Shown here: in pieces, positions 51,348-59,096 of the stretch | Numbering within the stretch: the stretch's first letter is position 1 | How the letters are laid out: each line of letters begins with the position of its first letter | From: JAAYDY01 sp964500225 | Lineage (GTDB): Bacteria > Planctomycetota > Phycisphaerae > FEN-1346 > JAACEH01 | Direction: 5' to 3' | Assembly: GCA_964500225.1 (NCBI GenBank) | Contig: CAZCOA010000001.1 | Span: 124,001 to 188,000, forward strand | DNA length: 64,000 nt | Made by a program: the position numbers and the translations under genes | Notes under the pieces: generated by a model | What the model saw: only the letters and a program-made list of their open reading frames with translations | What the model was told of the DNA's origin: nothing | Databases searched by the model: none

Positions 51348-52388
51348 CTATAGCCGCACTTCGCGGCCCAGGGCGCTGCTGCGGTACAAGGCGTCGATAA
51401 TCTGTTGCGTCACCAGGGCCTCTTCCCCCGGAATCGGCACGGGACGGTCGTCCAGCACCGCGTCGGCGAAAGCGTGCAGGCCGGCGGCGTGCGGCTGCAC
51501 GCGGTCCTTGACGAACTGCGGCTGGCATTCCATCATGTAGCCGGCCTCCTCGATCAGCACCTTCAGCGGGCTGACGGTCGCGCCGCCCTTGTCGCCCACC
51601 ACCTCGGCCGAGAACTTGTCCTCCGGCAGGTTCACACAGAAGGCGCTTTCGACCATCATCGTCTGCCCCTCGGCGAACCGCACCAGGGCCACCGCGAAGT
51701 CTTCCACGTCATAGGTCTTCCAGTCCCACGGGCCGAACATGCCCATGTGACCGGGCGTCTTGCCGATGGTCTCGTAGAATCGGCCGCTGACGGACACCGG
51801 TCGCGGCTTGCCCATCAGGTACCACGCCATGTCGATGGCGTGAACGCCGATGTCGATGAGCGGCCCGCCGCCCTGAAGCTTCTTCTGCCCGAAGACGCCC
51901 CAACTCGGCACGCCGCGGCGGCGAATGCTCAGGGCCCGCGAGTAGTAGATATTGCCCAGGCGGCCCGAATCGGCCAGCGCCTTGATGCACTGAACCTCCG
52001 ACCGGTAGCGGTTGTGCAGACCGATCATCAGCTTGCGCTTGGCCTTCTTCGCGGCGGCCACCATGGCGGCGCCCTCGCGGCTGTTCATGGCCATCGGCTT
52101 CTCGCAGTACACATGCTTGCCAGCCTTCAGCGCCGCCAGGGCCGATTTCTTGTGATCATAGTTCGGCGTGCAGATGTCCACTGCGTCAATGTCCTGGCTC
52201 AGCAACTCGCGCAGACTGGTGCAAACCTTGGGCACGTTGAAATCGCGAGCCGCCGCCTGGGCCCGCGCGGGGTCCATGTCCAGACACGCCACCACCTCCG
52301 CCCGAGGACAGCTCTGCCAGCCCGGAAAATGGACGCTCCGGGCAATGCCCCCCGTTCCGATCATCCCCACACGCAGCTTCCCGCTCAT
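51348..52388 (-). CDS. Gfo/Idh/MocA family oxidoreductase
   Basis: This 346-residue NAD(P)-dependent oxidoreductase has an N-terminal Rossmann domain (LRVGMIGTGGIARSVHFPGW), the family EKP motif (HVYCEKPMAMNSREG) and the C-terminal substrate domain with IDIGVHAIDMAWYLMGKP. Members oxidise or reduce sugars, inositols and sugar amines. The ATG at 52388 (MSGKLRV) has GGAGG eight bases upstream; an ATG 13 codons earlier does not. The family is strongly expanded in planctomycetes, and the substrate cannot be inferred. Confidence 0.92.
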   Translation of the reverse strand: MSGKLRVGMIGTGGIARSVHFPGWQSCPRAEVVACLDMDPARAQAAARDFNVPKVCTSLRELLSQDIDAVDICTPNYDHKKSALAALKAGKHVYCEKPMAMNSREGAAMVAAAKKAKRKLMIGLHNRYRSEVQCIKALADSGRLGNIYYSRALSIRRRGVPSWGVFGQKKLQGGGPLIDIGVHAIDMAWYLMGKPRPVSVSGRFYETIGKTPGHMGMFGPWDWKTYDVEDFAVALVRFAEGQTMMVESAFCVNLPEDKFSAEVVGDKGGATVSPLKVLIEEAGYMMECQPQFVKDRVQPHAAGLHAFADAVLDDRPVPIPGEEALVTQQIIDALYRSSALGREVRL

Positions 52389-52530
52389 TCTGCAACCTCC
52401 ATCCCAACGTCCATGGATCGATCCCACTCGCCGATACCCGCCTCGGGTGACCCCGTCCGCGAGGCGATAGCGGTCTGTCTTAGCCGATTCCCCGCCGCTG
52501 TCAATCCCTAAGTGCCCGTCGTAGCAAGCG

Positions 52531-52562
52531 GAAAAAACGAGGGCGCCCGACTGGACGCCCCC
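52531..52562 (-). terminator. intrinsic terminator of rpmH
   Basis: On the minus strand GGGGGCGTCC (52562-52553) and GGGCGCCCTC (52548-52539) form a 10-bp stem with two G-U pairs and a four-base loop, followed by GTTTTTT (52538-52532... T-run 52537-52532). It lies 64 bases after the rpmH stop. Confidence 0.85.
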
Positions 52563-52626
52563 GACGACACTCTGTCATTACATTCATATCCGTCCGAACC
52601 GGCCCCACGTCAGGCACCGGTTCGCA

Positions 52627-52770
52627 TCAGACGTTCGGCAACGACCGGCCCACGCGGCGACGACGGCGAATAATCGCGCGGCCGCCCTTGGTCTTCATGC
52701 GGCTGCGAAACCCGCATTGGCGTTTCCGCTTGATGTAGCTGTTCCTCGGTTTCTTCATGCTGAAGCCCAT
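52627..52770 (-). CDS. rpmH: 50S ribosomal protein bL34
   Basis: This 47-codon gene encodes the very basic ribosomal protein bL34, which binds 23S rRNA. The family signature is clear: KRKRQCGFRSRMKTKGGRA followed by an arginine-rich end (RRRRRVGRSLPNV). The ATG at 52770 has AAAGGAG eight bases upstream; an internal Met at codon 5 (MKKPRNSYIKRK) is also a possible start and is nearer the usual N-terminus. Most bacteria keep rpmH beside rnpA and dnaA; here it stands alone with its own consensus promoter and terminator. A cysteine replaces the usual lysine/histidine in the RKHGF region. Confidence 0.95.
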   Translation of the reverse strand: MGFSMKKPRNSYIKRKRQCGFRSRMKTKGGRAIIRRRRRVGRSLPNV

Positions 52771-52830
52771 GGGGCGTCTCCTTTCGGCTCAACCTCACTG
52801 CACGCCATCGCAACCGATGACGAGCCGAGG

Positions 52831-52859
52831 ATTTTAATCCGCCAGCGCCGCTCTGTCAA
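52831..52859 (-). promoter_or_regulatory. promoter of rpmH
   Basis: On the minus strand a perfect TTGACA (52859-52854), a 17-base spacer and TAAAAT (52836-52831) lie about 60 bases before the rpmH ATG. It is the best match to the sigma70 consensus in the window, as expected for a ribosomal protein gene. Confidence 0.75.
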
Positions 52860-52941
52860 GTAATCTTCGGTCCGCATCCCGGCCCATCCTCCCGGGGCGG
52901 CCGCCGATTTCGCGCGCCGGCCGCGATGCGCCCCCGGCCGC

Positions 52942-53445
52942 TCAGCCCCGGAGATTCTCGCACTTCTCGCTGCGCTCGGCCAGATCGACGAGGTGGCGGC
53001 GCTCTTCCTGGATAATCGTCTGAAACACCTCGCGCGCCGCCGCCGAGGCGCTGAAATGAAGCATCTCCTGGTAATAGAGCATCACGTCCCGCTCCACACG
53101 CATCGCCAGGCCCAGGGCGGCTATGTCGCTGTCGGTGTCGTCCAGCAGCCGACGTGCCGTCCCCTCGTCCGAGAAGACATGCGACTCCACCAGTCGCCGC
53201 ATGTACCGGTCGATCTCCTCGTCGTCGAAATAGCCCTCGCGTCGCGGCTCCTGGAGCAGCCGCTCGTGCAGATCTTCAAACACCTTGATATGATCCCGCT
53301 CGTCGGAAGCCAGACGCTCGAACACCTTGCGCACGGCCGGATCCTTGGCTCTTGCCGCGGCATGCGTATAGAACGCCAGCCCGTTTCGCTCCATGTTCAC
53401 GGCGATCTTGGCCGCCTCGACATCGTTGAACATCGTCTTCGCCAT
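52942..53445 (-). CDS. rubrerythrin-like diiron protein
   Basis: This 167-residue ferritin-like four-helix protein has metal-binding residues in NMERNGLAFYTHAA, LASDERDHIKVFEDL, MRVERDVMLYYQEML and IIQEERRHLVDLAE, the E...ExxH pattern repeated twice. The C-terminal rubredoxin domain of classical rubrerythrins is missing; only one Cys is near the end. Such proteins reduce peroxide or store iron. The ATG at 53445 has AGGAGA seven bases upstream. It lies 31 bases after nifS, so it is probably the last gene of the nifU-nifS operon. Confidence 0.88.
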   Translation of the reverse strand: MAKTMFNDVEAAKIAVNMERNGLAFYTHAAARAKDPAVRKVFERLASDERDHIKVFEDLHERLLQEPRREGYFDDEEIDRYMRRLVESHVFSDEGTARRLLDDTDSDIAALGLAMRVERDVMLYYQEMLHFSASAAAREVFQTIIQEERRHLVDLAERSEKCENLRG

Positions 53446-53476
53446 CGACTTCTCCTGGCAGGTGTAGTAAACGCTT

Positions 53477-54655
53477 CTATGCTGTCCGAAGCTTCTCGCG
53501 GCCGAAGGGGCTGATCTCACGCAGACGCCGGACGATCCCCGGCATGACCTTCAGCACGTGGTCCACCTCCTCGTCGGTCGTGTAGTACGACAGACTGAAG
53601 CGGACCGACCCATGAGCCGCCGTGAACGGCACCCCCATCGCCCGCAGGACGTGGCTGGGCTCGAGCGACCCCGTGGTGCAGGCCGACCCGCTCGACGCGC
53701 AGATGCCCTCCTGGTCCAGCATGAGCAGAATCGCCTCGCCCTCGATGAACTCGAAGCTGATGTTGGTCGTATTCGGCAGCCGGTGGGCTGTGTCGCCATT
53801 GACGCGGGCGTCGGGACACGTGGCCAGAAGGCCCTCTTCGAGGCGGTCGCGCAGCGCCCGAACCCGCGTGTTCTCGTCGTGGATCCGCTCGGCGGCCAAC
53901 TCGGCAGCCCGGCCCAGGGCGATGATGCCGGGGACGGCCTCGGTGCCCGCGCGGCGATTGGACTCTTGGTGTCCGCCCCGCAGGAACGGCACGAAACGTG
54001 TCCCGCGGCGCACGTACAACGCACCGATCCCCTTGGGAGCATGCAGCTTGTGACCGGACAGACTCAGCATGTCGATGCTGCCGGCACGCAGGTTGATGGG
54101 CACTTTCCCCACGGCTTGCACTGCGTCGGTGTGGAAAATCGCCCCGTGCAGGTGAGCCAGCGCCGCGGCCTCCTCCACCGGAAAAATCGTTCCCGTTTCG
54201 TTGTTGGCCCACATCAGCGTCACGATGGCCGTGTCGTCGTCCACCGCTTCGCGCAACTGGTCCATGTCGAGCCGCCCGCGGCTGTCCACCCCCACTTCCG
54301 TCAGGCGATATCCCTCGCGGTCGGCCAGCCACTGGCACACATTCTGCACCGCCGGATGTTCCACGCGGCTCGTGACAATGTGCCGCCGCTTGGGCAAGCT
54401 GCGAATGGCCGAGTAGATGGCCGTCGAGTCGCTCTCGGTGCCGCAGGAAGTGAAAATGATTTCCTGCGGCTCGGCGCCAATCAGGGCCGCCAGACGCTCG
54501 CGGGCTTCTTCGATCCGCGCCGCCACCTGGCCGCCGAACGTGTGAATGCTCGACGGGTTGCCATAGAGTTCCTGGAAATACGGCAGCATGGCCTCCATCA
54601 CTTCCGGAGCCACGCGAGTCGTTGCGTTGTTGTCGAAATAGGCCACCTTGGCCAT
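53477..54655 (-). CDS. nifS: cysteine desulfurase NifS
   Basis: This 392-residue PLP enzyme takes sulfur from cysteine for Fe-S cluster assembly. The start VAYFDNNATTRVAPEVMEAM is characteristic, the PLP lysine is in LSLSGHKLHAPKG, and the persulfide Cys is in CASSGSACTTGSLEPS. The motif spacing is that of NifS/IscS (group I). The ATG at 54655 was chosen (GGGGA five bases upstream); an in-frame GTG five codons earlier is part of its ribosome binding site. nifU lies 33 bases upstream, so the pair forms a NIF-type assembly system. Confidence 0.95.
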   Translation of the reverse strand: MAKVAYFDNNATTRVAPEVMEAMLPYFQELYGNPSSIHTFGGQVAARIEEARERLAALIGAEPQEIIFTSCGTESDSTAIYSAIRSLPKRRHIVTSRVEHPAVQNVCQWLADREGYRLTEVGVDSRGRLDMDQLREAVDDDTAIVTLMWANNETGTIFPVEEAAALAHLHGAIFHTDAVQAVGKVPINLRAGSIDMLSLSGHKLHAPKGIGALYVRRGTRFVPFLRGGHQESNRRAGTEAVPGIIALGRAAELAAERIHDENTRVRALRDRLEEGLLATCPDARVNGDTAHRLPNTTNISFEFIEGEAILLMLDQEGICASSGSACTTGSLEPSHVLRAMGVPFTAAHGSVRFSLSYYTTDEEVDHVLKVMPGIVRRLREISPFGREKLRTA

Positions 54656-54688
54656 GGCTTCCCCTTTCACGGCATCGCCGACGCAGAC

Positions 54689-55540
54689 CTATTCCTCGGC
54701 CTGATGGACGACGATCCGGTCGCTGACGTGTTCGCGGAGCTTCTGCTCAACGACGCCCTTGAGGGTGAACTGGCTGACGCGACACGTGGAGCACCGGCCG
54801 CGCAGCGCCACTGTCACGTCGTCGCGGTCGATGTCCACGAGCTCGATATCGCCGCCGTCGGCCCGCAGGGCGGGGCGGATTTCGCGAGCGATGGTCTCTT
54901 CGATGAGACGCATCTTCTCGATATTCGTCAGTTTGCGCTTCGCTGGCGGTTGGGTCGCGGCCGTCGCGGCGGCCGTCGCCTGACCGGCAACGCGGTCGAT
55001 GATCGCCTGGATTTCCCGGTGACATCCCTGGCACCCGCCACCGGCCTTGCAGTAGTGGGTCACTTCCTCGATGGTCTTCAGACCGTGGTCACGGACCACT
55101 TTCTCGATCAGCTTGTCCGTCACGCCGAAGCAGCGACAGACCACCTTGCCCTCTTCCTCCGGCGTGAACTTCTGGCCGCGGTAGCTGGCGATGGCCTTCT
55201 GGAGGGCCTCCATCCCCATGACGCTGCAATGCATCTTCGCCTCGGGCAACCCTTCCAGAAACTCGGCGATGTCGTCGTTCGTCAGCCGCGCGGCCTCGTC
55301 CAGCGTCATCCCCTTGATCATCTCCGTCAGGGCGCTGGAACTGGCGATGGCCGACGCGCAGCCGAACGTCTGGAACTTCGCGTCCACGATCCGCTCGTTC
55401 TCGTCGAGCTTCAGCATCAGCTTCAGCGCGTCACCGCATGTAATATTGCCCACCTCGGCCACGGCGTCGGGATTGGGTATCTCGCCGACGTTCCGCGGAT
55501 GGAGGAAATGCTCTTTGACCTTCTCGCTATAGTCCCACAT
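54689..55540 (-). CDS. nifU: Fe-S cluster scaffold NifU (three-domain)
   Basis: This 283-residue scaffold has all three NifU domains. The IscU-like N-domain has three cluster-binding cysteines (GNITCGDALKLML, TFGCASAIASSS, AKMHCSVMG). The central BFD-like [2Fe-2S] domain (about 130-185) has VVCRCFGVTD and CKAGGGCQGC, and the C-terminal NifU domain has RGRCSTCRVSQ. It receives sulfur from NifS and passes clusters to apoproteins. No nitrogenase gene is in the window, and in many anaerobes this system serves general Fe-S needs. An upstream promoter is well placed. Confidence 0.96.
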   Translation of the reverse strand: MWDYSEKVKEHFLHPRNVGEIPNPDAVAEVGNITCGDALKLMLKLDENERIVDAKFQTFGCASAIASSSALTEMIKGMTLDEAARLTNDDIAEFLEGLPEAKMHCSVMGMEALQKAIASYRGQKFTPEEEGKVVCRCFGVTDKLIEKVVRDHGLKTIEEVTHYCKAGGGCQGCHREIQAIIDRVAGQATAAATAATQPPAKRKLTNIEKMRLIEETIAREIRPALRADGGDIELVDIDRDDVTVALRGRCSTCRVSQFTLKGVVEQKLREHVSDRIVVHQAEE

Positions 55541-55973
55541 AGCCCATGTATCCTGACAATGGCCTCACCGGTCGAGCCGCCCCCCCTGCACTGGCCCGTC
55601 CGTTAGGGCATTGTATAGCCGCAACCGCCCGCCTTCAAGCGCCGCACGGGAAAGCAATTCGCTCGGCACGTCGGGTGGAATTGCGTGCATTGCCCTGGAA
55701 CGTTGTGTATACTATGTTGATTTGTCCGGCCGCTGCGGCGGCCGGGACAGTCCGAGGCGCCCGCAGGACACAGACGGGCGCATGGGCCTTGGGCGGCGCA
55801 AGCGTGTTGTGCCCCGAGTGCCCCGAGCCCGGTGCGGCGCGTTCCCACATCGAGGCGTTCAACGGGTCAGCGACCTGCGGCCAAAGGCTTGGCCGCTGTC
55901 CGGCGGCCCCAAGGCGCCTCCAGCCCGCCACGAGCGTATCTTTGTTTGCCGTGGGTGTTCAGAAAGGCGTGTC
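55541..55973. other. GC-rich intergenic region and long helicase leader
   Basis: About 430 bases hold the nifU promoter (55610-55638, minus) and, on the plus strand, TATACT (55708-55713) with a weak -35. A transcript from there would have a leader of about 250 bases before the helicase, with GC-rich self-complementary stretches such as GGCCGCTGCGGCGGCC (55728-55743). Two open frames cross the region but have no ribosome binding site or recognisable protein. I could not match it to RNase P RNA, tmRNA or a riboswitch. Confidence 0.5.
55610..55638 (-). promoter_or_regulatory. promoter of the nifU-nifS-rubrerythrin operon
   Basis: On the minus strand TTGAAG (55638-55633), a 17-base spacer and TACAAT (55615-55610) predict a start near 55603, about 63 bases before the nifU ATG. 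Confidence 0.55.
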
Positions 55974-57500
55974 TTGACCAGCAGTATCCGCAGTGAGACC
56001 CATAACGTTTCGTTCCGTGACCTTCCGTTCCTTGAGACCATCCAGAAGGACCTGGCTGCCGCCGGATTTGTGCGGCCGACGCCGATCCAGGCGGCGGCGA
56101 TTCCTCCGGCGCTGGAGGGCCGCGACCTGATCGGCCTGGCGCAGACCGGCACCGGCAAGACGGCGGCGTTCGCGCTGCCGATCATCCAACGTCTGGCCCA
56201 GCGGCTGGAGTTGGCGGCACTGGTCCTGGCGCCGACGCGCGAACTGGCCGTGCAGATCACGGGCGTGTTCCAGCAACTCGGCCGCTCCAGCGGCATCCGC
56301 GCGGCGACGATCGTCGGCGGCGTCCCGATGGACCAGGACCTGAAGGCCCTGCGCAGCTGGCCGAACGTGCTCGTGGCAACGCCCGGGCGGCTCATGGACC
56401 ACATCCAGCAAGGCACCGTTTACCTGAACGAGATCGAGGTGCTTGTGGTCGATGAAGCCGACCGCATGCACGACATGGGCTTTATCCCGCAGATCCGCTA
56501 CATCGTGCTCCGCCTGCCCTCGCAGCGGCAGACCATGATGTTCACCGCGACCATGGACAAGGAAGTGGAGAAGGTGATCCGCGAGAGCATGCGCGACCCG
56601 GTGCGGATCCAGATCGGCCAGCGCGGCGCGCCGGCCCAGCGGGCCGAGCAGCGACTGTACGCGGTTCACGAAGAGGAACGCACGCCGCTGTTGCTGAAGC
56701 TGCTGCGCGACAACGGCGACAGCCGCACGCTGGTCTTCGTCCGGACGAAACGCGGCGTGGACCGGCTGATCCGGTCGGTGCGCCACGCGGGACTGACGGC
56801 GGCGTACATTCACGGCGGGCGTCAGCAAGCCGACCGCGACGAGGCCATGGCATCGTTCCGCGACGGCCGGTGCCGTATCCTGATCGCGACCGACATTGCC
56901 GCCCGCGGGATCGACGTGGCGGACATCGGGCACGTGATCAACTACGATTTTCCGCGTCACCCGGAGGACTATGTTCATCGCATCGGCCGCACGGCCCGGG
57001 TGGAGGCGAGCGGCCTGGCGATCAGTTTCGTGACACGGGCCGACCGGCGGTGGCTGTCGGATGTCAAGAAGCTGATCGGCGACGCCCTGCCGCCGTTGCA
57101 GCCCTCGCCGCTGAGCGGCCAGGGGCACGGGCCGGACGACGAGCCGGCCGGCGGCCCGTCGCGTCACCATCACGGCAAGAGCCATAGCCGTAGCCGCCGT
57201 CGGCGTCGCGGCGGACAACGACGCGAGGGCCAGTCGGGCAACGACGCGCCGAAGACCGGGACTGCGGCCAACGGCGTCACCCACGCCGCCGCCGTCACCG
57301 CCACCGAGACCGTCCTCAACGCCGTGTCGTCAGCCGCGGGCAACGGCCCCGCGGCCACGGGCGACAGTCCCGGGAAGAAGAAAAGGCGCCGCCGTCGTGG
57401 CGGTCGCCGGCATCGCAAGAACAAGGGCGGCACCTCGCAGAACCCCGGTTCGCCCGACGCCACAGGGGGCACACCGCCTTCGGGAACGGAATCGTCTTGA
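55974..57500 (+). CDS. DEAD-box ATP-dependent RNA helicase
   Basis: This 508-residue RNA helicase has all the family motifs: Q motif RPTPIQAAAIPPALEGRD, I AQTGTGKTAAF, Ia PTRELAVQ, II VVDEADRMHDMGF, III as TAT (FTATMDKE; usually SAT), IV LVFVRTKRGVDRL, V IATDIAARGIDVAD and VI HRIGRTARVE. The last 120 residues are low-complexity and basic (SHSRSRRRRRGGQRR, KKKRRRRRGGRRHRKNKGG), as in RhlE/CsdA-type helicases with RNA-binding tails. The start is TTG 55974 with AAAGG seven bases upstream; the upstream open frame has no such site. The long leader suggests cold or RNA-based regulation. Confidence 0.93.
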   Translation: MTSSIRSETHNVSFRDLPFLETIQKDLAAAGFVRPTPIQAAAIPPALEGRDLIGLAQTGTGKTAAFALPIIQRLAQRLELAALVLAPTRELAVQITGVFQQLGRSSGIRAATIVGGVPMDQDLKALRSWPNVLVATPGRLMDHIQQGTVYLNEIEVLVVDEADRMHDMGFIPQIRYIVLRLPSQRQTMMFTATMDKEVEKVIRESMRDPVRIQIGQRGAPAQRAEQRLYAVHEEERTPLLLKLLRDNGDSRTLVFVRTKRGVDRLIRSVRHAGLTAAYIHGGRQQADRDEAMASFRDGRCRILIATDIAARGIDVADIGHVINYDFPRHPEDYVHRIGRTARVEASGLAISFVTRADRRWLSDVKKLIGDALPPLQPSPLSGQGHGPDDEPAGGPSRHHHGKSHSRSRRRRRGGQRREGQSGNDAPKTGTAANGVTHAAAVTATETVLNAVSSAAGNGPAATGDSPGKKKRRRRRGGRRHRKNKGGTSQNPGSPDATGGTPPSGTESS

Positions 57501-57525
57501 CCTCGGGCGGCTCGGGGAGTATAGT
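57497..57525 (+). promoter_or_regulatory. promoter of the SAM riboswitch-metYXW operon
   Basis: TTGACC (57497-57502), overlapping the helicase stop codon, a 17-base spacer and TATAGT (57520-57525) predict a start near 57532, about 20 bases before the riboswitch. Confidence 0.7.
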
Positions 57526-57552
57526 GCTGCATGACAAGTAAATAGGCAGTTG

Positions 57553-57679
57553 CTTCATCGAGAGTGGCTGAGGGACGGGCCCAATGACGCCACAGCAACC
57601 GATTGCAACGGACCTCCTGCGGTTCCGCGCAATGTCAGGTGCTAAATCCCGCCCCCCCGCGTCGGGGGGAAAGATGAGG
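57553..57679 (+). promoter_or_regulatory. SAM-I (S-box) riboswitch
   Basis: The conserved core of the SAM-I riboswitch is present in order: the P1 strand CTTCATC (57553-57559) with GAGAGTGGCTGAGGGAC, GGCCCAATGACGCCACAGCAACC, a variable P3 arm, AGGTGCTAAATCCCGC, a GC-rich P4 hairpin (57649-57669) and AAAGATGAGG. P1 closes with GATGAGG (57673-57679) over seven pairs. It binds S-adenosylmethionine and shuts off downstream genes. The following genes metY, metX and metW are classic targets. Confidence 0.95.
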
Positions 57680-57706
57680 GACCGGCACGACAAAAGGATT
57701 GTCCAC

Positions 57707-57737
57707 AGCCTCTTCCCCATCGGAAGAGGCTTTTTTT
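57707..57737 (+). terminator. riboswitch-controlled terminator
   Basis: AGCCTCTTCC (57707-57716) and GGAAGAGGCT (57722-57731) form a perfect 10-bp stem with a five-base loop, followed by a T-run to 57737. GATGAGGGA (57673-57681), which includes the 3' strand of P1, can pair with TCCCCATC (57714-57721) with one bulged A. That gives a competing antiterminator when SAM is absent. Confidence 0.92.
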
Positions 57738-57791
57738 GTGCCGCAATCCGACAAACACCCCTGCGGCAACTGCGGAAAGGACGGTTGTACC

Positions 57792-59081
57792 ATGACCCAG
57801 ACGAACAGACAGCGAGGCCTGGCGACGCGGTGCCTCCACGCCGGCTACGAGCAGCCCGATCCGACGACCGGCGCCCGCGCGGTGCCCATTTACCAGACAT
57901 CGAGCTACTGCTTCAAGGACGCCGACCATGCGGCGCGGCTCTTTGCGCTCCAGGAGGCCGGCAACATCTACACGCGGCTGAGCAACCCCACGACCGACGT
58001 GCTGGAACGTCGCGTGGCCGACCTGGAGGGGGGGACGGCCGCCGTGGCCTTCGCCAGCGGCATGGCCGCCATCACCGGCGCCCTGACCGCCCTGCTGCGC
58101 CAAGGCGACCAGATCGTGGCGTCCACGCGGCTCTATGGCGGCACGGTGACGCTCTTCACGCACGAGCTGCCGCGCTACGGCATCACGGTCAACTGGGTCG
58201 ATAGCGACAACCCGGCCGACTTCGCCCGGGCCGTTACGCCGGCCGCCAGGGTGCTCTACACCGAAACCATCGGCAACCCCGCGCTGAACGTGGCCGACAT
58301 CGAGGGCCTGGCCGACGTAGCCGAGGGCGAGGGCCTGCTGCTGATGATCGACAATACGGCGGCCAGCCCGGCCCTGTGCCGGCCGCTGGAGCATGGGGCT
58401 CACGTCGTGGTCCACAGCCTGACGAAGTTCCTGGGCGGCCACGGCACGAGCATCGGCGGTCTGGTCGTCGATGGCGGCACGTACGACTGGACCGACGGAC
58501 GGTTTCCCGACCTGGTGGAGCCGGACGCCAGTTACCACGGCGTGCGGTTCGCCGAGACGTTCGGCCCGACGGCGTTTGCCACGAGGCTGCGCACCGGGCC
58601 TCTGCGAAACACCGGCGCGTGCCTCAGCCCGTTCAACGCGTTTCTGATCCTGCTAGGGATCGAGACCTTGACGCTCCGGATGGAACGCCATGCCGCCAAC
58701 GCCCAGGCCGTGGCGGAATACCTTGAAAAGCATCCCAAGGTGAAACGGGTCTATTATCCCGGCCTGGCGTCGCACGCGACGCGGCCGCTGGCCGAGCGCT
58801 ATCTGCCGCAGGGGTGCGGCGGCCTGGTCGGGTTCGAGATTGCCGGCGGGGTGGCGGCGGGCCGGCGGTTCATCGAGTCGCTCGAGCTGTTCAGCCACCT
58901 GGCCAACATCGGCGATGCCAAGAGCCTGGCGATTCATCCGGCCTCGACGACGCACCAGCAGTTGTCGGAGTCGGAACTGTTGGCCGCGGGCGTGACGCCG
59001 AGCTTCGTCCGCCTGAGCATCGGCCTGGAGAACATCGAAGACATCTTGGCCGACCTGGAACAGGCCCTGGCCAAGGCATAG
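57792..59081 (+). CDS. metY: O-acetylhomoserine sulfhydrylase
   Basis: This 429-residue PLP enzyme makes homocysteine directly from O-acetylhomoserine and sulfide. The N-terminus GLATRCLHAGYEQPDPTTGA and IYQTSSYCFKDADHAA are typical of MetY in the Cys/Met metabolism PLP family, the PLP lysine is in VVHSLTKFLGGHGT, and NIGDAKSLAIHPASTTHQQL is the family end motif. The ATG at 57792 follows the riboswitch terminator by 54 bases and has AAAGGA upstream; a start 31 codons earlier would lie inside the terminator. metX follows after 15 bases, and its product supplies the substrate. Confidence 0.96.
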   Translation: MTQTNRQRGLATRCLHAGYEQPDPTTGARAVPIYQTSSYCFKDADHAARLFALQEAGNIYTRLSNPTTDVLERRVADLEGGTAAVAFASGMAAITGALTALLRQGDQIVASTRLYGGTVTLFTHELPRYGITVNWVDSDNPADFARAVTPAARVLYTETIGNPALNVADIEGLADVAEGEGLLLMIDNTAASPALCRPLEHGAHVVVHSLTKFLGGHGTSIGGLVVDGGTYDWTDGRFPDLVEPDASYHGVRFAETFGPTAFATRLRTGPLRNTGACLSPFNAFLILLGIETLTLRMERHAANAQAVAEYLEKHPKVKRVYYPGLASHATRPLAERYLPQGCGGLVGFEIAGGVAAGRRFIESLELFSHLANIGDAKSLAIHPASTTHQQLSESELLAAGVTPSFVRLSIGLENIEDILADLEQALAKA

Positions 59082-59096
59082 CGGGAGTGGGGACGG

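Noticed and set aside
52610..52813. 67-codon minus-strand open frame over rpmH
   Set aside because: It is in a different frame from the clear bL34 sequence and has no protein similarity.
55714..55973. RNase P RNA or another known RNA gene in the helicase leader
   Set aside because: A stretch resembling GGA-AGTCCG caught my eye, but the other universally conserved RNase P RNA segments could not be found.
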